Notes: generated by a model not told the origin, from the letters alone. Shown: positions 1 through 9,915, counted from the stretch's first letter. The stretch: DNA of 64,000 nt from Pseudomonas sp. KU26590 (GCF_026153515.1 NZ_CP110644.1:5893501-5957500); one strand, 5' to 3'. Numbers and translations are program-made.

Positions 1-860
1 ACCGGCAGTCCAAGGTTACGCAGCTCGCCATAGTAACGAATCGCTTCCTTGAAACCGTGTTGGTAGTCGGCCAGGTTGGCGATCTGCGAACCCATGTGGA
101 AGTGCAACAGACGGATGCCCTGATCAAGCCCTGCCTTGGTGAAGCGCTCGACGACCGACAGCAATTGCGCGGCGGACAGCCCGAACTTGGACTTCTCGCC
201 ACCTGTGTCGGCCCATTTGCTGGAAGCCAGGGACGACAGGCGCACACGCAGACCCACTTGCGGCGCGACCTTCAGCTCGGCGGCTTCTTCGATGACCAGT
301 TCGACTTCGGATTCTTTCTCGATGACGATGAAAACGTTGTGGCCCAGCTTCTGCCCCATCAAGGCCAGACGAATGAACTCGCGGTCCTTGTAGCCGTTGC
401 AGACGATGGTGCCTCCCTTCGGCGCGAGGGCCAGCACGGCCATCAGCTCAGGCTTGGAGCCGGCTTCGAGACCAATGGAAACGTTTTGCGTGGCGATGAT
501 GTTTTCCACCACCGCTTCCTGCTGGTTGACCTTGATCGGGTACAGCGCGGTGTATTTGCTCTGGTATTCCAGGCGGGCGATGTTCTCGTCGAACGCACCG
601 GTCAGCTGGCGCACGCGGTCCTGCAGAATGTCAGGGAAGCGCACCAGCAATGGCAGGGACAAACCGCTTTTGCGCAGCTGGTCGACCTGCTCGTAAAGAT
701 CGATGGGCGAGCTGGTCGGCCCGTTGGGGCGAACTTCAACGCGGCCGGCTTCATTGATTGCGAAATAACCGGCCCCCCAATGACGGATCCCGTAGACACT
801 GCGGCTGTCTGCCACGGTCCATTGGCTGCCATCGTCTTTGCGTGTGCGTCGTACGGACAT
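1..860 (-). CDS. speA: Biosynthetic arginine decarboxylase, N-terminal part (cut by window edge)
   Basis: Catalyses arginine to agmatine plus CO2, the first step of the agmatine route to putrescine (PLP enzyme, cytoplasmic). About 286 N-terminal residues are visible, reading leftward out of the window. They include the family segments '[15 protein letters not shown]' and '[18 protein letters not shown]'; the lysine in YPIKVNQ is the expected PLP-binding lysine of this fold. The start is ATG at 858-860. The C-terminal half is missing only because the window ends. Position next to yciH matches the PAO1 order. Identification is firm; nothing unusual is seen. Confidence 0.95.
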   Translation of the reverse strand, partial: MSVRRTRKDDGSQWTVADSRSVYGIRHWGAGYFAINEAGRVEVRPNGPTSSPIDLYEQVDQLRKSGLSLPLLVRFPDILQDRVRQLTGAFDENIARLEYQSKYTALYPIKVNQQEAVVENIIATQNVSIGLEAGSKPELMAVLALAPKGGTIVCNGYKDREFIRLALMGQKLGHNVFIVIEKESEVELVIEEAAELKVAPQVGLRVRLSSLASSKWADTGGEKSKFGLSAAQLLSVVERFTKAGLDQGIRLLHFHMGSQIANLADYQHGFKEAIRYYGELRNLGLP

Positions 861-1043
861 CAAAGTCCCCTATAGAAAAGTCATAAAGCCCCGGCCTGAC
901 CGGCTGGGCGCAGTGTAGAGCGTGGAAATGACGGTTTAGCGCCTGCTCGCTGTGGGGCAATAGACCCGCATTGCGCAGCAGAGTTTGCATGGGTGACTGC
1001 GGCCAGACCGACGACAAAAATAAACGGGCTTGAAACGGGAGGC

Positions 1044-1415
1044 TCAACCGCCCGACTTCTTCGCCTTGAAACCCTGCTTGACCAGCTCGGCCAGCAGCGT
1101 TTCGACGTGGTCACCCTGGATCTCGATCACGCCATCCTTCAGCGCGCCGCCGGTGCCACAACGCTGCTTGAGGGTCTTTGCCAGGTCCTTGAGCGCGTCC
1201 TCGGCCAGCGGAACGCCGGTGACGGTCGTGACGGTCTTGCCGCCGCGGCCCTTGCTTTCACGGCGCACGCGGGCAATGCCATCGCCTTCGGGGATGAGCG
1301 TGCTTTTGCAGGTGCAGGCGTCGACAGGCTGACGGCAGTCGGGGCAATGCCGACCGGCGTCGGTTGAAAATACCAGGCCACCGAGGGCGGCGAAGGATGC
1401 GGCTTTTTTGGCCAC
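1044..1415 (-). CDS. yciH: SUI1/YciH-like translation initiation factor
   Basis: A 123-residue homologue of E. coli YciH and eukaryotic eIF1 (SUI1 fold), thought to influence start-site fidelity on the ribosome. The N-terminal part has a small cysteine cluster (CPDCRQPVDACTC), followed by the SUI1 domain with 'GRGGKTVTTVTGVPL' and 'LKQRCGTGGALKDGVIEIQG'. The best start is GTG at 1413-1415, preceded by AGAGGA about 6 bases away. A longer reading frame to 1475 adds an Arg-rich extension unlike the family. Role inferred from family; no direct function can be read from context. Confidence 0.9.
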   Translation of the reverse strand: MAKKAASFAALGGLVFSTDAGRHCPDCRQPVDACTCKSTLIPEGDGIARVRRESKGRGGKTVTTVTGVPLAEDALKDLAKTLKQRCGTGGALKDGVIEIQGDHVETLLAELVKQGFKAKKSGG

Positions 1416-1578
1416 CGGCAATCCTCTTGTTGAGGAGCGAAGTCTGGCCGACGGGAGCCGACCGCGAAGCCCCACTCAGGCAGGGGCGGCGCTACCGGAT
1501 CGCAAGGGCGGTCCGGCGTGAAAAGTCGCGCAGTGTAACGGCAAAAAGCGCAGTTGCTAAGTGCAAATATGCGCCAAT

Positions 1579-2124
1579 TTACGGAACATTTGCGACGCCT
1601 TCCAAATAGCGCTTGAAGGCGGCCAACGAGTCGGGGCAGTAAGGCTTTTCAGTGGTTTCGCGCAGCACGTGGTCGATGCTGAGAAAGCGCGCTTCCAGCA
1701 CTTCTTCACGCTGCAGCTTGAGCGGACCGTCCCAGACCGCCGAGAACACCGCGCACCACAGCCGGTTGTCCGGCTGATCGAAGAAGAACCGCTCGTGGGC
1801 CGTAAGCTCCACTCCGGAGACGCCGAGCTCTTCCGCAAGTTCGCGCGCCGCCGAGAGCGCGTAGCTTTCATCGGCCTGGACCATACCGCCCGCTGCCACA
1901 TCCCAATAGCCGGGATAGATCGCCTTGCTCAGCGTGCGTCGGTGCACACACAGCTCGCCCGCCGAATTGAACAGAAGGATGTAGGTGCCGCGCCCGATCA
2001 GGCCGCGCTCACGCAGTTCTGCTCTGGGCAACGCGCCAAGGGGTTGATCGTGACGATCAACCCAGGCAATCAGCTCGGCATCGGAGGCCGCACGGTGGGC
2101 GGCCTCTTGATCGGAAACACTCAT
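1579..2124 (-). CDS. NUDIX hydrolase (YfcD-like)
   Basis: A 181-residue NUDIX pyrophosphohydrolase. The Nudix box lies at residues 80-102, with the metal-binding core 'RELAEELGV'. The N-terminal region ('WVDRHDQPLGALPRAELRER') resembles the YfcD/IPP-isomerase-like branch. The substrate (a nucleoside diphosphate linked to some other group) cannot be read from the sequence. It lies 3 bp downstream of the DUF2333 gene on the same strand, so the two are probably co-transcribed, as in PAO1 (PA4841-PA4842). Confidence 0.9.
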   Translation of the reverse strand: MSVSDQEAAHRAASDAELIAWVDRHDQPLGALPRAELRERGLIGRGTYILLFNSAGELCVHRRTLSKAIYPGYWDVAAGGMVQADESYALSAARELAEELGVSGVELTAHERFFFDQPDNRLWCAVFSAVWDGPLKLQREEVLEARFLSIDHVLRETTEKPYCPDSLAAFKRYLEGVANVP

Positions 2125-2127
2125 CGA

Positions 2128-3219
2128 TCAGCCTTGGGACAGCAGCTGACGCAGGTCAATCACCGCCGCATTGGCACGCGACAGGTAGTTGGCCATCACC
2201 AGCGAGTGGTTGGCAAAAATCCCGAAAGGGCTGCCGTTGAGGATCATCGGGCTCCAGATCGGCTCTTGCGAGGCTTCCAGTTCACGAATGATCTGACGCA
2301 CGCTGACGGTTGCATTTTTCTTCGCCAGAACATCGGCGAAATCGACTTCGATCGCGCGCAGCAGGTGCGACAGCGCCCAAGCCTGACCGCGTGCTTCGTA
2401 GAAGACGTTATCGATCTGCATCCATGGGGTTTCAACGATTTCTTCGTCAACCTGCGGCACTTCGCCCGGCTTGACCGTGACCGTGGATTGCGCCTCGGTT
2501 TTCAGGGTGCTGTTCAGCTTGACCCGACCCACGCTGGCGGACAGCCGCTGGGACAGAGAACCCAGTCGGGTGCCGACGTCGCCCAGCCAGTTATTCAGGT
2601 TGTCGGCGCGGGTGTAGAACAGCGCGCCTTTTTGATTCGGGTCAGACAGGCGCGCCTGATAGCGGCTCAACATAGTGATGCCTTCGCGGTATTGAGACTC
2701 GCTCGAAGGCAGCACCCAGCTTTTATTGTCGAAGTTGAACAGCGGCTCGGCGCGCGCCAGGTCGCCATCTTCGGCGGACTGCGACTGCGAGCGGGCGAAG
2801 TCTTTACGCAGCGCACGGCTCATGTCGCGCACCTGGACCAGCACGCCGTATTCCCAGCTCGGCATGTTGTCCATCCACAGGCCGGGCGGCGAGCGATCGT
2901 TGGAAATGTAACCGCCTGGCTTATCCAGCAGAGTGGACGCGACGGTCTTGAGGGTTTCGACGGTGGTGTAGCCCAGCACCATCTGCTTGCCTTCGCTTTG
3001 CGCGGCAGCCTGGGCTTGCTGCTGGACCGGAAACAATGGCGGTTCGCTACTCCACCAGATGCCGAGCACCACGGTGACCACCAGGTAAATACCCACCACG
3101 GCCCCGACGGCGCGACTGAACAACAGGCCGCCCCAATAACCGCGACGCGCCTTGCCCATCGGCTTTTCGTCAACGCGTTCAGTTCCCGCGCTGCCCGAGC
3201 GCTTCTTCCAATCCAGCAT
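2128..3219 (-). CDS. DUF2333 family membrane-anchored protein
   Basis: A 363-residue protein with a basic N-terminal tail, one membrane segment at about residues 33-55 (GAVVGIYLVVTVVLGIWW) and a long, mostly helical soluble part. This matches the DUF2333 family as I know it from Pseudomonas and other gammaproteobacteria; no function is established. The topology suggests an N-in anchor with the rest in the periplasm. The start ATG has AAGGA about 8 bases upstream. The downstream NUDIX gene is 3 bp away. I see no catalytic motif. Confidence 0.8.
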   Translation of the reverse strand: MLDWKKRSGSAGTERVDEKPMGKARRGYWGGLLFSRAVGAVVGIYLVVTVVLGIWWSSEPPLFPVQQQAQAAAQSEGKQMVLGYTTVETLKTVASTLLDKPGGYISNDRSPPGLWMDNMPSWEYGVLVQVRDMSRALRKDFARSQSQSAEDGDLARAEPLFNFDNKSWVLPSSESQYREGITMLSRYQARLSDPNQKGALFYTRADNLNNWLGDVGTRLGSLSQRLSASVGRVKLNSTLKTEAQSTVTVKPGEVPQVDEEIVETPWMQIDNVFYEARGQAWALSHLLRAIEVDFADVLAKKNATVSVRQIIRELEASQEPIWSPMILNGSPFGIFANHSLVMANYLSRANAAVIDLRQLLSQG

Positions 3220-3658
3220 GGCCTTGTCCTTTCAATCACGGAATTCAGTGCTTCTGACCGCAACCTTACAGCAAGGTGCGTTTGGCAGGAATGTGGTGGC
3301 AGGTGCAATTCTTTGGCAACTGAGTGGAGCGCCTTCCCGACTGAAGACGGTCCTGCGAGATGAACGCGGCTGTTTAGTGGGACCGGCTCTCGCCGGGAAT
3401 AGACGGATGCGGGCGCCATCAGGGTACGGCTTACAGCGCCTCATCCATTCTCTTACACCCCTTCACCCAGACTGATCGACGTCCCCTGAATTGAACCAAC
3501 TGGTCCGAACACCAAAACCTCTCAAAAGCTAAAAATTTGACGGAAAAAAGCGTCAAAAAACATGAAAAAATCCACGCGCGGCATCCTGACCCGGGAAAAG
3601 TAGTGCTAGCATAGCGCCATCATTTATATCGGGGTTTCCCCTATAAAGAAGTCAGAAC
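3220..3658. other. Intergenic region with divergent promoters, a REP and a TTTGACG dyad
   Basis: This 439-bp gap lies between the divergent DUF2333 and gcbA genes. It contains a single REP-like palindrome at 3377-3400 (related to GTGGGACCGGCTTTAGCCGG) and an AT-rich stretch with a perfect inverted repeat TTTGACG-N8-CGTCAAA at 3536-3557. A small GGGGTTTCCCC palindrome lies just before gcbA (3631-3641), close to its AAGAAG ribosome site. No convincing ORF is present. Promoter elements are probably here, but I cannot assign a clear -35/-10 pair. Confidence 0.6.
3536..3557. promoter_or_regulatory. Perfect TTTGACG dyad upstream of gcbA
   Basis: A 7-bp perfect inverted repeat (TTTGACG and CGTCAAA) flanks an A-rich 8-bp spacer, about 100 bp before the gcbA start. 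The size suits a dimeric regulator's operator. Read on the minus strand it is a hairpin followed by TTTTT, but no minus-strand gene ends here, so a terminator role is less likely. Regulator unknown. Confidence 0.35.
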
Positions 3659-5323
3659 ATGACCGAAGCAGCAGACCCGAGCCGCAACAGGCTCAAGCAC
3701 CACTTTGCCCAGCGCGTTATCCATCAGGCTCGTCAGATTCTTGAGGTGTGGCAGCGCCTGCAGCAAAGTGAATGGTCTGCAGCGGACATGGCTGAACTCA
3801 CCGAGGCAAACCAGCGGCTGCTGCGGTTCGCGGAACGTTTCGAGCAGGCCGAGCATGCACAACTGGCCACCGCCATCAGCCTGGCATTGCTCGACGTCGA
3901 GGCCAACCGCGGCCGTTTGAGCAGTGCCCTGATCACCGACCTCAATCGCCTGATGCAACGTCTGTCCCGAACCGGCCTCAGGCACGGCGACAGCCTTGAG
4001 CAAACCGCCCTGCCACCCCTGCGCAAGCCGATTTACATCGTGCTGGAGGATCATGAACGCGGCGAGCGTCTGGCCAAGCAACTGGAGTTCTTCGGCCTGA
4101 GCGCGCAATCCCTTGCCAGCGTCGACACCTTCCACATGACCATGGCCGAGCGCTTGCCCGCCGCCGTCGTCATGGACGTCGACTTCGGTGGCGCCGGGCT
4201 GGGCCTGAAGCTTGCTACGCAGATGCAGGAAGGACTCGAGCAGAAACTGCCGCTGCTGTTTTTCAGCCATCACGAGACGGACACGCCCACGCGCCTTGCC
4301 GCCGTGCGCGCAGGCGGCGAAGAGTTTCTGACTGGCACGCTTGAGGCATCAAGCCTGCTGGAGAAAGTTGAAATCCTGACCCGGGTCGCGCAGTACGAAC
4401 CGTACAAGGTGCTGATCATCGACGATTCGCGCGCCCAGGCGACCCACACCGAACGCTTGCTCAACGGTGCCGGTATCGTCACCCGAACGCTGCTCGACCC
4501 GATCAAGGCGATGTCGGAGCTGGCCGACTTTCAGCCTGACCTGATCATCCTCGACATGTACATGCCCGGCTGCACCGGCACCGAGCTGGCCAAGGTGATA
4601 CGCCACAATGACCGCTACGTCAGCGTGCCGATCATCTACCTCTCGGCTGAAGACGATCTGGACAAGCAACTGGATGCAATGAGCGAAGGCGGCGAGGACT
4701 TTCTCACCAAACCGATCAAGCCCCGCCATCTGATCACTACCGTGCGCAATCGCGCGGCACGGGCGCGCAACCTCAAGGCGCGCATGGTCCGCGACAGCCT
4801 GACTGGGCTTTACAACCACACGCACATCCTGCAATTACTCGAAGATTGCAGCTTCCGTTCGCGGCGAGAGAGCAAGCCACTGAGCTTCGCGATGCTGGAC
4901 ATTGACCACTTCAAGAGGGTCAACGACAGCCACGGCCATCCCATGGGCGACCGCGTGATCAAAAGCCTGGCGCTGTTCCTCAAGCAACGCTTGCGCAAGA
5001 CCGACTACATCGGTCGCTATGGCGGTGAGGAGTTCGCCGTGGTCATGCCGGACACTGATCTGGCAGCCGCCCACGGCGTGCTCGACGAAATCCGCCAGCG
5101 CTTCGCCGAAATCCACTACCCCGCGCAACCCGTGGATCTGTTCTGCACGTTCAGCGCCGGGGTAGTGGAGATCGCCGAGGACGACGACGCGCTGACGATG
5201 GCCTCGCAAGCAGACGAAGCGCTGTACCGCGCGAAAAAAGCTGGCCGCAATCAGGTGCATGGGCTGGAAGAGCGCGCTGCAGTATCACCCCACAGCAAAC
5301 ACACCCATCCGGACATCGTTTGA
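3659..5323 (+). CDS. gcbA: Tandem-receiver GGDEF diguanylate cyclase (GcbA/PA4843 type)
   Basis: Makes c-di-GMP from two GTP; PAO1 and P. fluorescens GcbA act in attachment and dispersal. The 554 residues are arranged as a helical N-terminal region (1-120), a receiver-like domain (about 120-240, with 'VVMDVDFGG'), a second receiver (about 249-370, 'LIILDMYMPG', phospho-acceptor D299) and a C-terminal GGDEF domain. The active motif GGEEF is at residues 455-459 and an intact inhibitory I-site RKTD at 446-449, so the enzyme should be active and product-inhibited. No EAL domain. The PAO1 chemoreceptor gene ctpL, which I recall lying between gcbA and dsbD, is absent here. Confidence 0.9.
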   Translation: MTEAADPSRNRLKHHFAQRVIHQARQILEVWQRLQQSEWSAADMAELTEANQRLLRFAERFEQAEHAQLATAISLALLDVEANRGRLSSALITDLNRLMQRLSRTGLRHGDSLEQTALPPLRKPIYIVLEDHERGERLAKQLEFFGLSAQSLASVDTFHMTMAERLPAAVVMDVDFGGAGLGLKLATQMQEGLEQKLPLLFFSHHETDTPTRLAAVRAGGEEFLTGTLEASSLLEKVEILTRVAQYEPYKVLIIDDSRAQATHTERLLNGAGIVTRTLLDPIKAMSELADFQPDLIILDMYMPGCTGTELAKVIRHNDRYVSVPIIYLSAEDDLDKQLDAMSEGGEDFLTKPIKPRHLITTVRNRAARARNLKARMVRDSLTGLYNHTHILQLLEDCSFRSRRESKPLSFAMLDIDHFKRVNDSHGHPMGDRVIKSLALFLKQRLRKTDYIGRYGGEEFAVVMPDTDLAAAHGVLDEIRQRFAEIHYPAQPVDLFCTFSAGVVEIAEDDDALTMASQADEALYRAKKAGRNQVHGLEERAAVSPHSKHTHPDIV

Positions 5324-5439
5324 CTGGCAGCGTCCTACGTCATTTTCAGACCGAAGTTCAGACCGAAGAACCTTAGCCCTCCCTGCACGCCCGCAGCCAC
5401 TCCGCTATCATGCGCGGACTTCTGTGATGCGAGACCGCC

Positions 5440-7224
5440 ATGCGCCGCCTGCTTTGTCTGTTACTGCTTATCTGCGCCCTGCCCGCCGTCGGCGCGAGCT
5501 TTCTGGAGAACAGATCGAGCCCCACACTGGGCGGCATAACAGTCGACAACAGCAAGGACTTTCTGCCGGTTCGCCAGGCGTTCCAGCTGAACCTGAGCGA
5601 CACCACCCCTGAGTCCATCAAGCTGCAGTTCGTCGCCACCGAAGGCTACTACCTGTATCGCCATCGCTTTCAATTTCGCACCGAGCCCGCCGACATCGGC
5701 CTCGGCGCCGCGCAACTGCCGGACGGCGAAAAGAAACACGACGAGTACTTTGGCGACGTCGAGGTCTATCACGGCATCCTGGACGTCAACCTGCCGCGCA
5801 AAGCCGGGGACACCCGCCCCTTTACGCTTGTGGTCACCTATCAGGGCTGCGCGGACAAAGGGCTGTGCTACCCGCCGGAAACCGAGCGCCTGAGCATCGG
5901 CGGCGCGAGCCCCGCAGCGTCCGATATCCCCCTGGCTGGCGATGTCACCCACGTCGAGTTCAGCTGGAAACAACTGGCGCTGTTTTTCCTCGCCGGCGTC
6001 GGCCTGACCTTCACACCGTGCGTGTTGCCGATGCTGCCAATCCTCTCCGGCGTGGTCCTGCGCGGGCAGATCGGCGGGCTGCGCGGGTTCTCTTTGTCCT
6101 TGGCCTACGTGCTGCCGATGGCGATCTGCTTTGCCGTTCTTGGCGCAGTGATGGGCATGTTTGGCGCCAGCCTGAATCTGCAGGCGCGGCTGCAATCGGC
6201 GTGGGTGCTCGTGCCGTTCGCCGGGTTCTTTGTGCTGTTCGCCGTCGCCATGTTCGGCGCGTTCGAGCTGCGCCTGCCCCGCGCCCTCAATGACCGACTG
6301 GACCGTATCGCCGGCAATACGCAGGGCGGGTCTCTGTGGGGCGCGGCTGTTCTGGGCGTGGTTTCAAGCCTGCTGGTCTCGCCTTGTGTCTCGGCACCAC
6401 TGGCCGGCGCATTGCTTTATATAAGTGCGAGCGGCGATGCGCTGGGCGGGGCCTTGAAGCTGTTCGTTCTGGGCCTGGGCATGGGCGCGCCGCTGGTGCT
6501 GGTGGCAACAGGCGGTGCGGCGTGGCTGCCTAAAAGCGGGCCGTGGCTGGTCGCGGTCAAGAATGCGATCGGCGTGCTGTTGCTGGCCCTGGCCATCGGT
6601 TTGCTCAGCCGGGTAATTCCGGGGCAAGCCACGTTGCTGCTGATCGGGCTGCTATGTGCCGGCATTGCGCTGTTCATGGGCACGCTGGAGTTCAGCGAAA
6701 AGACCACGCGGGGTCGCCTCGCCCACCTGCTGGGCCTGTTCTTGCTGGTCTACGCTCTTGCCTGCTGGTACGGCGCGTTAAGCGGTCAGTCCGATCCATT
6801 GCGTCCAATCGGGCAATCCCAGATCCTTTCGGGCCGTGCTCAACCGACGCCAGAAAGCCGCTGGCAGACGGTGACCCAGGCGAGTGAGCTCGACCGGATT
6901 CTTGCGGAATCCAAAAGCGCAGGCCAGCCGGTCCTGGTCGACTGGTACGCCGACTGGTGCATCAGCTGCAAGGTCATCGAGCATGAGGTTCTGCCGGATC
7001 CGCAAATCGTCAATCAGTTGGGCGCTTTCAAGCTGATCCGCTTCGACATGACGGACAGCAACACCGAGCAACGCGCATTGCTGGATCGCTACAAGCTGTT
7101 TGGCCCTCCCGCATTGCTGTTTTTCGGAAAAAACGGCAACGAGCTGGAAAACGCACGCGTCGTCGGCGAAATCCACGTCGAAGCGTTCTCAGAGCGGCTT
7201 TCTAGAGCAAATGACCAAATTTAG
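5440..7224 (+). CDS. dsbD: Thiol:disulfide interchange protein DsbD (DipZ)
   Basis: An inner-membrane electron shuttle that passes reducing power from cytoplasmic thioredoxin to periplasmic partners such as DsbC and cytochrome c maturation proteins. The 594 residues comprise a signal peptide (1-19), a periplasmic alpha domain with the cysteine pair CADKGLC, a central eight-helix membrane domain with redox cysteines in 'FTPCVLPMLPIL' and 'SPCVSAPLAGAL', and a C-terminal thioredoxin-like gamma domain with 'WYADWCISCKVIE'. All three cysteine pairs are present, so it looks functional. The start ATG at 5440 gives a clean signal peptide. Confidence 0.95.
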   Translation: MRRLLCLLLLICALPAVGASFLENRSSPTLGGITVDNSKDFLPVRQAFQLNLSDTTPESIKLQFVATEGYYLYRHRFQFRTEPADIGLGAAQLPDGEKKHDEYFGDVEVYHGILDVNLPRKAGDTRPFTLVVTYQGCADKGLCYPPETERLSIGGASPAASDIPLAGDVTHVEFSWKQLALFFLAGVGLTFTPCVLPMLPILSGVVLRGQIGGLRGFSLSLAYVLPMAICFAVLGAVMGMFGASLNLQARLQSAWVLVPFAGFFVLFAVAMFGAFELRLPRALNDRLDRIAGNTQGGSLWGAAVLGVVSSLLVSPCVSAPLAGALLYISASGDALGGALKLFVLGLGMGAPLVLVATGGAAWLPKSGPWLVAVKNAIGVLLLALAIGLLSRVIPGQATLLLIGLLCAGIALFMGTLEFSEKTTRGRLAHLLGLFLLVYALACWYGALSGQSDPLRPIGQSQILSGRAQPTPESRWQTVTQASELDRILAESKSAGQPVLVDWYADWCISCKVIEHEVLPDPQIVNQLGAFKLIRFDMTDSNTEQRALLDRYKLFGPPALLFFGKNGNELENARVVGEIHVEAFSERLSRANDQI

Positions 7225-7376
7225 CACCATGGTCACAAACTTCGCGCGAACATCGGGCATCGTGCTGAATATTGTGGGTAACTGGACAGTCCATCGTACT
7301 TTCCGGCATAGTCGCTGCCCATCAGCGGCTCACTCTGTGCGTGAGCGTCGAAAACGCGAACAACAAGGAACACTCG

Positions 7377-7829
7377 ATGGCGACTTTTCTGGTTCTTCAC
7401 GGACCTAACCTGAACCTGCTGGGGACCCGTGAACCGGGGATCTACGGCTCGATCACGTTGGCCGATATCAACCAGGATCTGGAACAGCGTGCGCGCGAAG
7501 CCGGTCACCACCTGATGTACCTGCAGAGCAACGCTGAATACGAGTTGATTGATCGCATCCACGCTGCACGCGATGAAGGCGTGGACTTCATCCTGATCAA
7601 TCCGGCTGCTTTTACGCACACAAGCGTTGCGATACGTGACGCGTTGCTGGGAGTGAGCATCCCATTCATCGAAGTGCACCTGTCAAACGTGCACAAGCGC
7701 GAACCTTTCCGCCATCACTCCTACTTTTCAGATGTTGCTGTAGGCGTGATCTGCGGCCTTGGCGCCAGCGGTTACCGACTGGCCCTGGAGGCTGCCCTGG
7801 AACAATTGGCCAAGCGTTCTACGGTGTGA
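7377..7829 (+). CDS. aroQ: Type II 3-dehydroquinate dehydratase
   Basis: Converts 3-dehydroquinate to 3-dehydroshikimate (shikimate pathway; dodecameric, cytoplasmic). The 150 residues begin '[20 protein letters not shown]' with the signature GPNLNLLG and the catalytic tyrosine in 'EPGIYGS'; the later '[17 protein letters not shown]' and '[17 protein letters not shown]' complete the active site. The start ATG at 7377 has AAGGA upstream; longer frames have no ribosome site. It leads an aroQ-accB-accC run, the usual gammaproteobacterial order. Confidence 0.97.
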   Translation: MATFLVLHGPNLNLLGTREPGIYGSITLADINQDLEQRAREAGHHLMYLQSNAEYELIDRIHAARDEGVDFILINPAAFTHTSVAIRDALLGVSIPFIEVHLSNVHKREPFRHHSYFSDVAVGVICGLGASGYRLALEAALEQLAKRSTV

Positions 7830-7909
7830 ACGGCACAGTCCCGTACTGAGCCAGACCGCCGGAACCGGCCACCAAATCCCCCTGACCGTCCCTTGGGAGT
7901 TGATGATTA

Positions 7910-8362
7910 ATGGATATCCGTAAAGTCAAGAAACTGATCGAATTGCTGGAAGAGTCCGGCATCGACGAACTGGAAATCCGTGAAGGCGAAGAATCCGTAC
8001 GGATCAGCCGTCACAGCAAGACTCCAGCACAGCAGTACTACGCGCCCGCCCCCGTTGCCGCTCCGGCACCTGCCCCGGTTGCAGCACCCGTGGCCGCCGC
8101 TGAAGCGCCTTCTGCTCCGAAGTACAACGGCAACGTCATCAAATCGCCAATGGTCGGTACGTTCTACCGCACTCCGGCGCCTGGCTCGCCAGCGTTCGTT
8201 GAAGTCGGCAAGACAGTGAAGAAAGGCGACACCATCTGCATCGTTGAAGCGATGAAAATGATGAACCACATCGAAGCTGAAGTCAGCGGCACGATCGAAT
8301 CCATCCTGGTAGAAAACGGTCAGCCGGTTGAGTATGACCAGCCGCTGTTCACTATCGTTTGA
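7910..8362 (+). CDS. accB: Biotin carboxyl carrier protein of acetyl-CoA carboxylase
   Basis: Carries the biotin that shuttles CO2 between AccC and the AccA/AccD carboxyltransferase, the committed step of fatty acid synthesis. The 150 residues have an N-terminal dimerising region, an Ala/Pro-rich flexible linker (about 42-75) and a C-terminal biotinyl domain with '[14 protein letters not shown]'; biotinylation is expected on K116. Only 17 bp separate it from accC, so the two are co-transcribed. Confidence 0.97.
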   Translation: MDIRKVKKLIELLEESGIDELEIREGEESVRISRHSKTPAQQYYAPAPVAAPAPAPVAAPVAAAEAPSAPKYNGNVIKSPMVGTFYRTPAPGSPAFVEVGKTVKKGDTICIVEAMKMMNHIEAEVSGTIESILVENGQPVEYDQPLFTIV

Positions 8363-8379
8363 ACCGGGGAGAGCCTGCG

Positions 8380-9729
8380 ATGTTGGAAAAAGTCCTGATC
8401 GCCAACCGCGGCGAAATCGCCTTGCGCATCTTGCGTGCCTGTAAAGAACTGGGCATCAAGACCGTCGCGGTCCATTCCACGGCAGACCGTGAGCTGATGC
8501 ACCTTGGCCTGGCAGACGAAACCGTCTGCATCGGCCCGGCGCCAGCCAATCTGTCGTACCTGAACATTCCGGCCATTATCTCGGCTGCGGAGCTGACCGG
8601 CGCCACGGCGATCCACCCGGGCTACGGTTTCCTCGCGGAAAACGCAGACTTTGCCGAGCAGGTCGAGAAATCCGGCTTCGCCTTCATCGGCCCCAAGGCC
8701 GAAACCATTCGCCTGATGGGCGACAAGGTTTCCGCCAAAGACGCCATGAAGCTCGCCAACGTGCCAACCGTCCCCGGTTCAGATGGCCCGTTGCCGGAAG
8801 ACGAAGAAACCGCGCTGCGCATTGGCCGTGAAGTCGGCTATCCGGTGATCATCAAGGCCGCTGGCGGCGGCGGTGGTCGCGGCATGCGCGTGGTGCACAA
8901 GGAAGAAGACCTGATCGAAGCGGCCAAGCAGACTCGCGCTGAAGCGGCTGCCTGGTTCAGCAACCCGATGGTCTACCTGGAAAAATACCTGACCAACCCA
9001 CGTCACGTGGAAGTCCAGGTGCTTTCCGACGGCCAGGGCCATGCAATCCATCTGGGCGACCGTGACTGCTCGCTGCAGCGTCGTCACCAGAAGGTTCTGG
9101 AAGAAGCGCCGGCACCGTTCATCGACGAACAAGCCCGCAAGGACGTGTTCGCGGCCTGTGTCAAAGCGTGCATCGACATCGGTTACCGTGGCGCCGGCAC
9201 GTTCGAGTTCCTGTACGAGAACGGCCGTTTCTACTTCATCGAAATGAACACCCGTGTTCAGGTGGAGCACCCGGTTTCGGAGATGGTCACCGGCATCGAC
9301 ATCGTCAAGGAAATGCTCAGCATCGCCGCTGGCAACAAACTGTCGTTTACCCAGGATGACGTCGTCATCCACGGGCATTCGCTGGAGTGCCGGATCAATG
9401 CTGAAGACCCGAAGACGTTTGTTCCGAGCCCGGGTCTGGTCAAGCATTTCCACGCGCCAGGCGGTAATGGCGTGCGTGTGGATTCGCACCTGTACAGCGG
9501 CTACAAGGTTCCGTCCAACTACGACTCCTTGATCGGCAAGCTGATCACCTGGGGCGCAACCCGCGACGAAGCCATGGCGCGCATGCGTAACGCACTGGAC
9601 GAAATCGTGGTCGACGGGATCAAGACCAACATCCCTCTGCACCGTGATCTGACCCGCGATGAAGGCTTCTGCGAAGGCGGCGTCAACATCCATTACCTGG
9701 AACACAAGCTGGCCGCTGACAAGCATTGA
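8380..9729 (+). CDS. accC: Biotin carboxylase subunit of acetyl-CoA carboxylase
   Basis: ATP-dependent carboxylation of AccB-bound biotin. The 449 residues match the usual length. The N-terminal domain starts '[20 protein letters not shown]'; the ATP-grasp domain has the Gly-rich loop '[14 protein letters not shown]' and '[19 protein letters not shown]'. The start ATG at 8380 follows GGGGAGA with good spacing; an upstream in-frame ATG would overlap accB and lacks support. A strong intrinsic terminator follows at 9751. Confidence 0.97.
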   Translation: MLEKVLIANRGEIALRILRACKELGIKTVAVHSTADRELMHLGLADETVCIGPAPANLSYLNIPAIISAAELTGATAIHPGYGFLAENADFAEQVEKSGFAFIGPKAETIRLMGDKVSAKDAMKLANVPTVPGSDGPLPEDEETALRIGREVGYPVIIKAAGGGGGRGMRVVHKEEDLIEAAKQTRAEAAAWFSNPMVYLEKYLTNPRHVEVQVLSDGQGHAIHLGDRDCSLQRRHQKVLEEAPAPFIDEQARKDVFAACVKACIDIGYRGAGTFEFLYENGRFYFIEMNTRVQVEHPVSEMVTGIDIVKEMLSIAAGNKLSFTQDDVVIHGHSLECRINAEDPKTFVPSPGLVKHFHAPGGNGVRVDSHLYSGYKVPSNYDSLIGKLITWGATRDEAMARMRNALDEIVVDGIKTNIPLHRDLTRDEGFCEGGVNIHYLEHKLAADKH

Positions 9730-9750
9730 TCCGCCAGTAAGTGCTCCAGA

Positions 9751-9786
9751 ACAACAAAGCCGCTTTCGAGCGGCTTTGTTGTTTTT
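9751..9786 (+). terminator. Intrinsic terminator after accBC
   Basis: Perfect 14-bp stem (ACAACAAAGCCGCT pairing with AGCGGCTTTGTTGT) closed by a TTCG tetraloop and followed by T residues, 22 bp past the accC stop. It ends the aroQ-accBC transcript. Confidence 0.9.
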
Positions 9787-9822
9787 GGGACCTGCCATAT
9801 AGATTTTGGCGCGAGCCATCCA

Positions 9823-9915
9823 GTGGGACCGGCTTTAGCCGGGAAGGGGCCGGGGTGACCGACATCACCTTTGCGGTATGAGCGCTGACGCCTTCCCGGC
9901 TAAAGCCGGTCCCAC
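9823..9915. repeat. REPIN, family A (GGGACCGGCTTTAGCC), perfect 25-bp arms
   Basis: Two inverted REP copies: the left arm at 9823-9847 begins GTGGGACCGGCTTTAGCC and the right arm at 9891-9915 is its exact reverse complement over 25 bp, with a 43-bp loop. It is the same element as the units of the array at 52959-53742. Confidence 0.85.

Noticed and set aside
751..1114. Small minus-strand frames between speA and yciH
   Set aside because: They overlap the speA start and promoter region and have no coding features.
1561..3363. 600-codon plus-strand open frame opposite the NUDIX and DUF2333 genes
   Set aside because: Antisense shadow of two real genes in a GC-rich genome; composition rich in H, Q and R, no domain, no ribosome site.
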